DNA from: an uncultured Clostridium sp.
GTDB lineage: Bacteria; Bacillota; Clostridia; Lachnospirales; Lachnospiraceae
Length of the DNA stretch: 7,089 bases
Direction: 5' to 3'
NCBI GenBank assembly: GCA_902464345.1
Contig: CABQJA010000115.1
Location: 1 to 7,089, forward strand
Part shown: positions 6,927 through 7,089 of the stretch, piece by piece
Position numbering within the stretch: position 1 is the first letter of the stretch
Layout of the letters: every line of letters begins with the position of its first letter
Translations under genes and position numbers: made by a program
Notes under the pieces: generated by a model
Seen by the model: the letters and a program-made list of their open reading frames with translations, nothing else
Databases searched by the model: none
Told to the model about the DNA's origin: nothing

Positions 6927-7089
6927 TTAAATGCCGAAAATGATATTTTTTATTTCCGGATGCTCCTGAACATCCCCCATCAGAGTGATTCCAAGCTGTT
7001 CACCGTTCAGAAACTCCCGCATAAACCGAACCAGATCCTCTTTCCTGATTTTCTCCAGCTCGGCGAGCATCTCCTCCGGTGAGATAAAT
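6927..7089 (-). CDS. C-terminal fragment of a gene cut by the window edge, possibly M16 peptidase
   Basis: An open minus-strand frame enters from the right edge (first full codon at 7088) and ends with TAA at 6929-6927, giving 53 visible residues. It contains SPEEMLAELEKIRKEDLVRF, then a short helix, then LGITLMGDV, and ends with KNIIFGI. The pattern of a helix with Glu-Asp-Leu/Val, then a beta strand ending in Gly, resembles the end of the C-terminal domain of M16 (insulinase/pitrilysin) zinc peptidases. That match is inferred from a short stretch, and the catalytic HxxEH motif would lie outside the window. The codon pattern and the long open frame make it very likely coding even if the family is wrong. 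It lies on the same strand as, and 75 nt upstream of, the ABC ATPase gene. Confidence 0.6.
   Translation of the reverse strand, partial: FISPEEMLAELEKIRKEDLVRFMREFLNGEQLGITLMGDVQEHPEIKNIIFGI

Noticed and set aside
6904..6931. Possible minus-strand terminator: TTTAAA/TTTAGA stem with a 6-nt loop, followed by six T
   Set aside because: The stem is nearly all A/T with a G-T wobble, and 4 nt separate it from the T run. It is too weak to call as an intrinsic terminator, although its position just after the upstream stop codon is suggestive.

Overview
The window looks like ordinary chromosomal DNA of a Clostridia-class Firmicute, most likely a Lachnospiraceae-type gut anaerobe. The basis is moderate G+C, strong AGGAGG-type ribosome binding sites, a SpoVB-like flippase with a candidate sporulation-type promoter, and a Gld-like ABC transporter cassette of the kind found in this group. 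No mobile element, CRISPR array, tRNA, rRNA or origin was seen. The window is almost entirely coding. The only non-coding gaps of any size are a 79-bp divergent spacer (2007-2085) and a 75-bp spacer (6852-6926).

Layout: (1) 24-836, plus strand, a PHP-family histidinol-phosphatase. (2) 825-2006, minus strand, a NifS/IscS-type cysteine desulfurase whose 3' end overlaps the phosphatase tail to tail by 12 bp. (3) 2086-3414, plus strand, a SpoVB-like membrane flippase, divergent from the desulfurase and preceded by a sequence close to the sigma-E consensus. (4) 5017-3416, 5905-5030 and 6851-5889, minus strand, a tightly coupled three-gene operon. In transcription order it encodes an ABC ATPase (GldA-like), an ABC-2 permease (GldF-like) and a membrane-anchored auxiliary protein (GldG-like). 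(5) 7089-6927, minus strand, the last 53 codons of an upstream gene, tentatively an M16 zinc peptidase.

How the parts relate: the three ABC genes overlap or nearly touch, with ribosome binding sites embedded in the preceding gene, so they should form one complex. Its substrate cannot be read from the sequence. The phosphatase (histidine synthesis), the desulfurase (sulfur for Fe-S clusters or thiolated cofactors) and the flippase (lipid-linked cell-wall or spore-cortex precursors) look like independent housekeeping units packed with no room for intergenic terminators. I found no clearly new system. The points most worth a second look are the sigma-E-like promoter, the Gld-like cassette of unknown role without a visible DUF4340 partner, and the degenerate pentapeptide repeat at the N terminus of its auxiliary protein.
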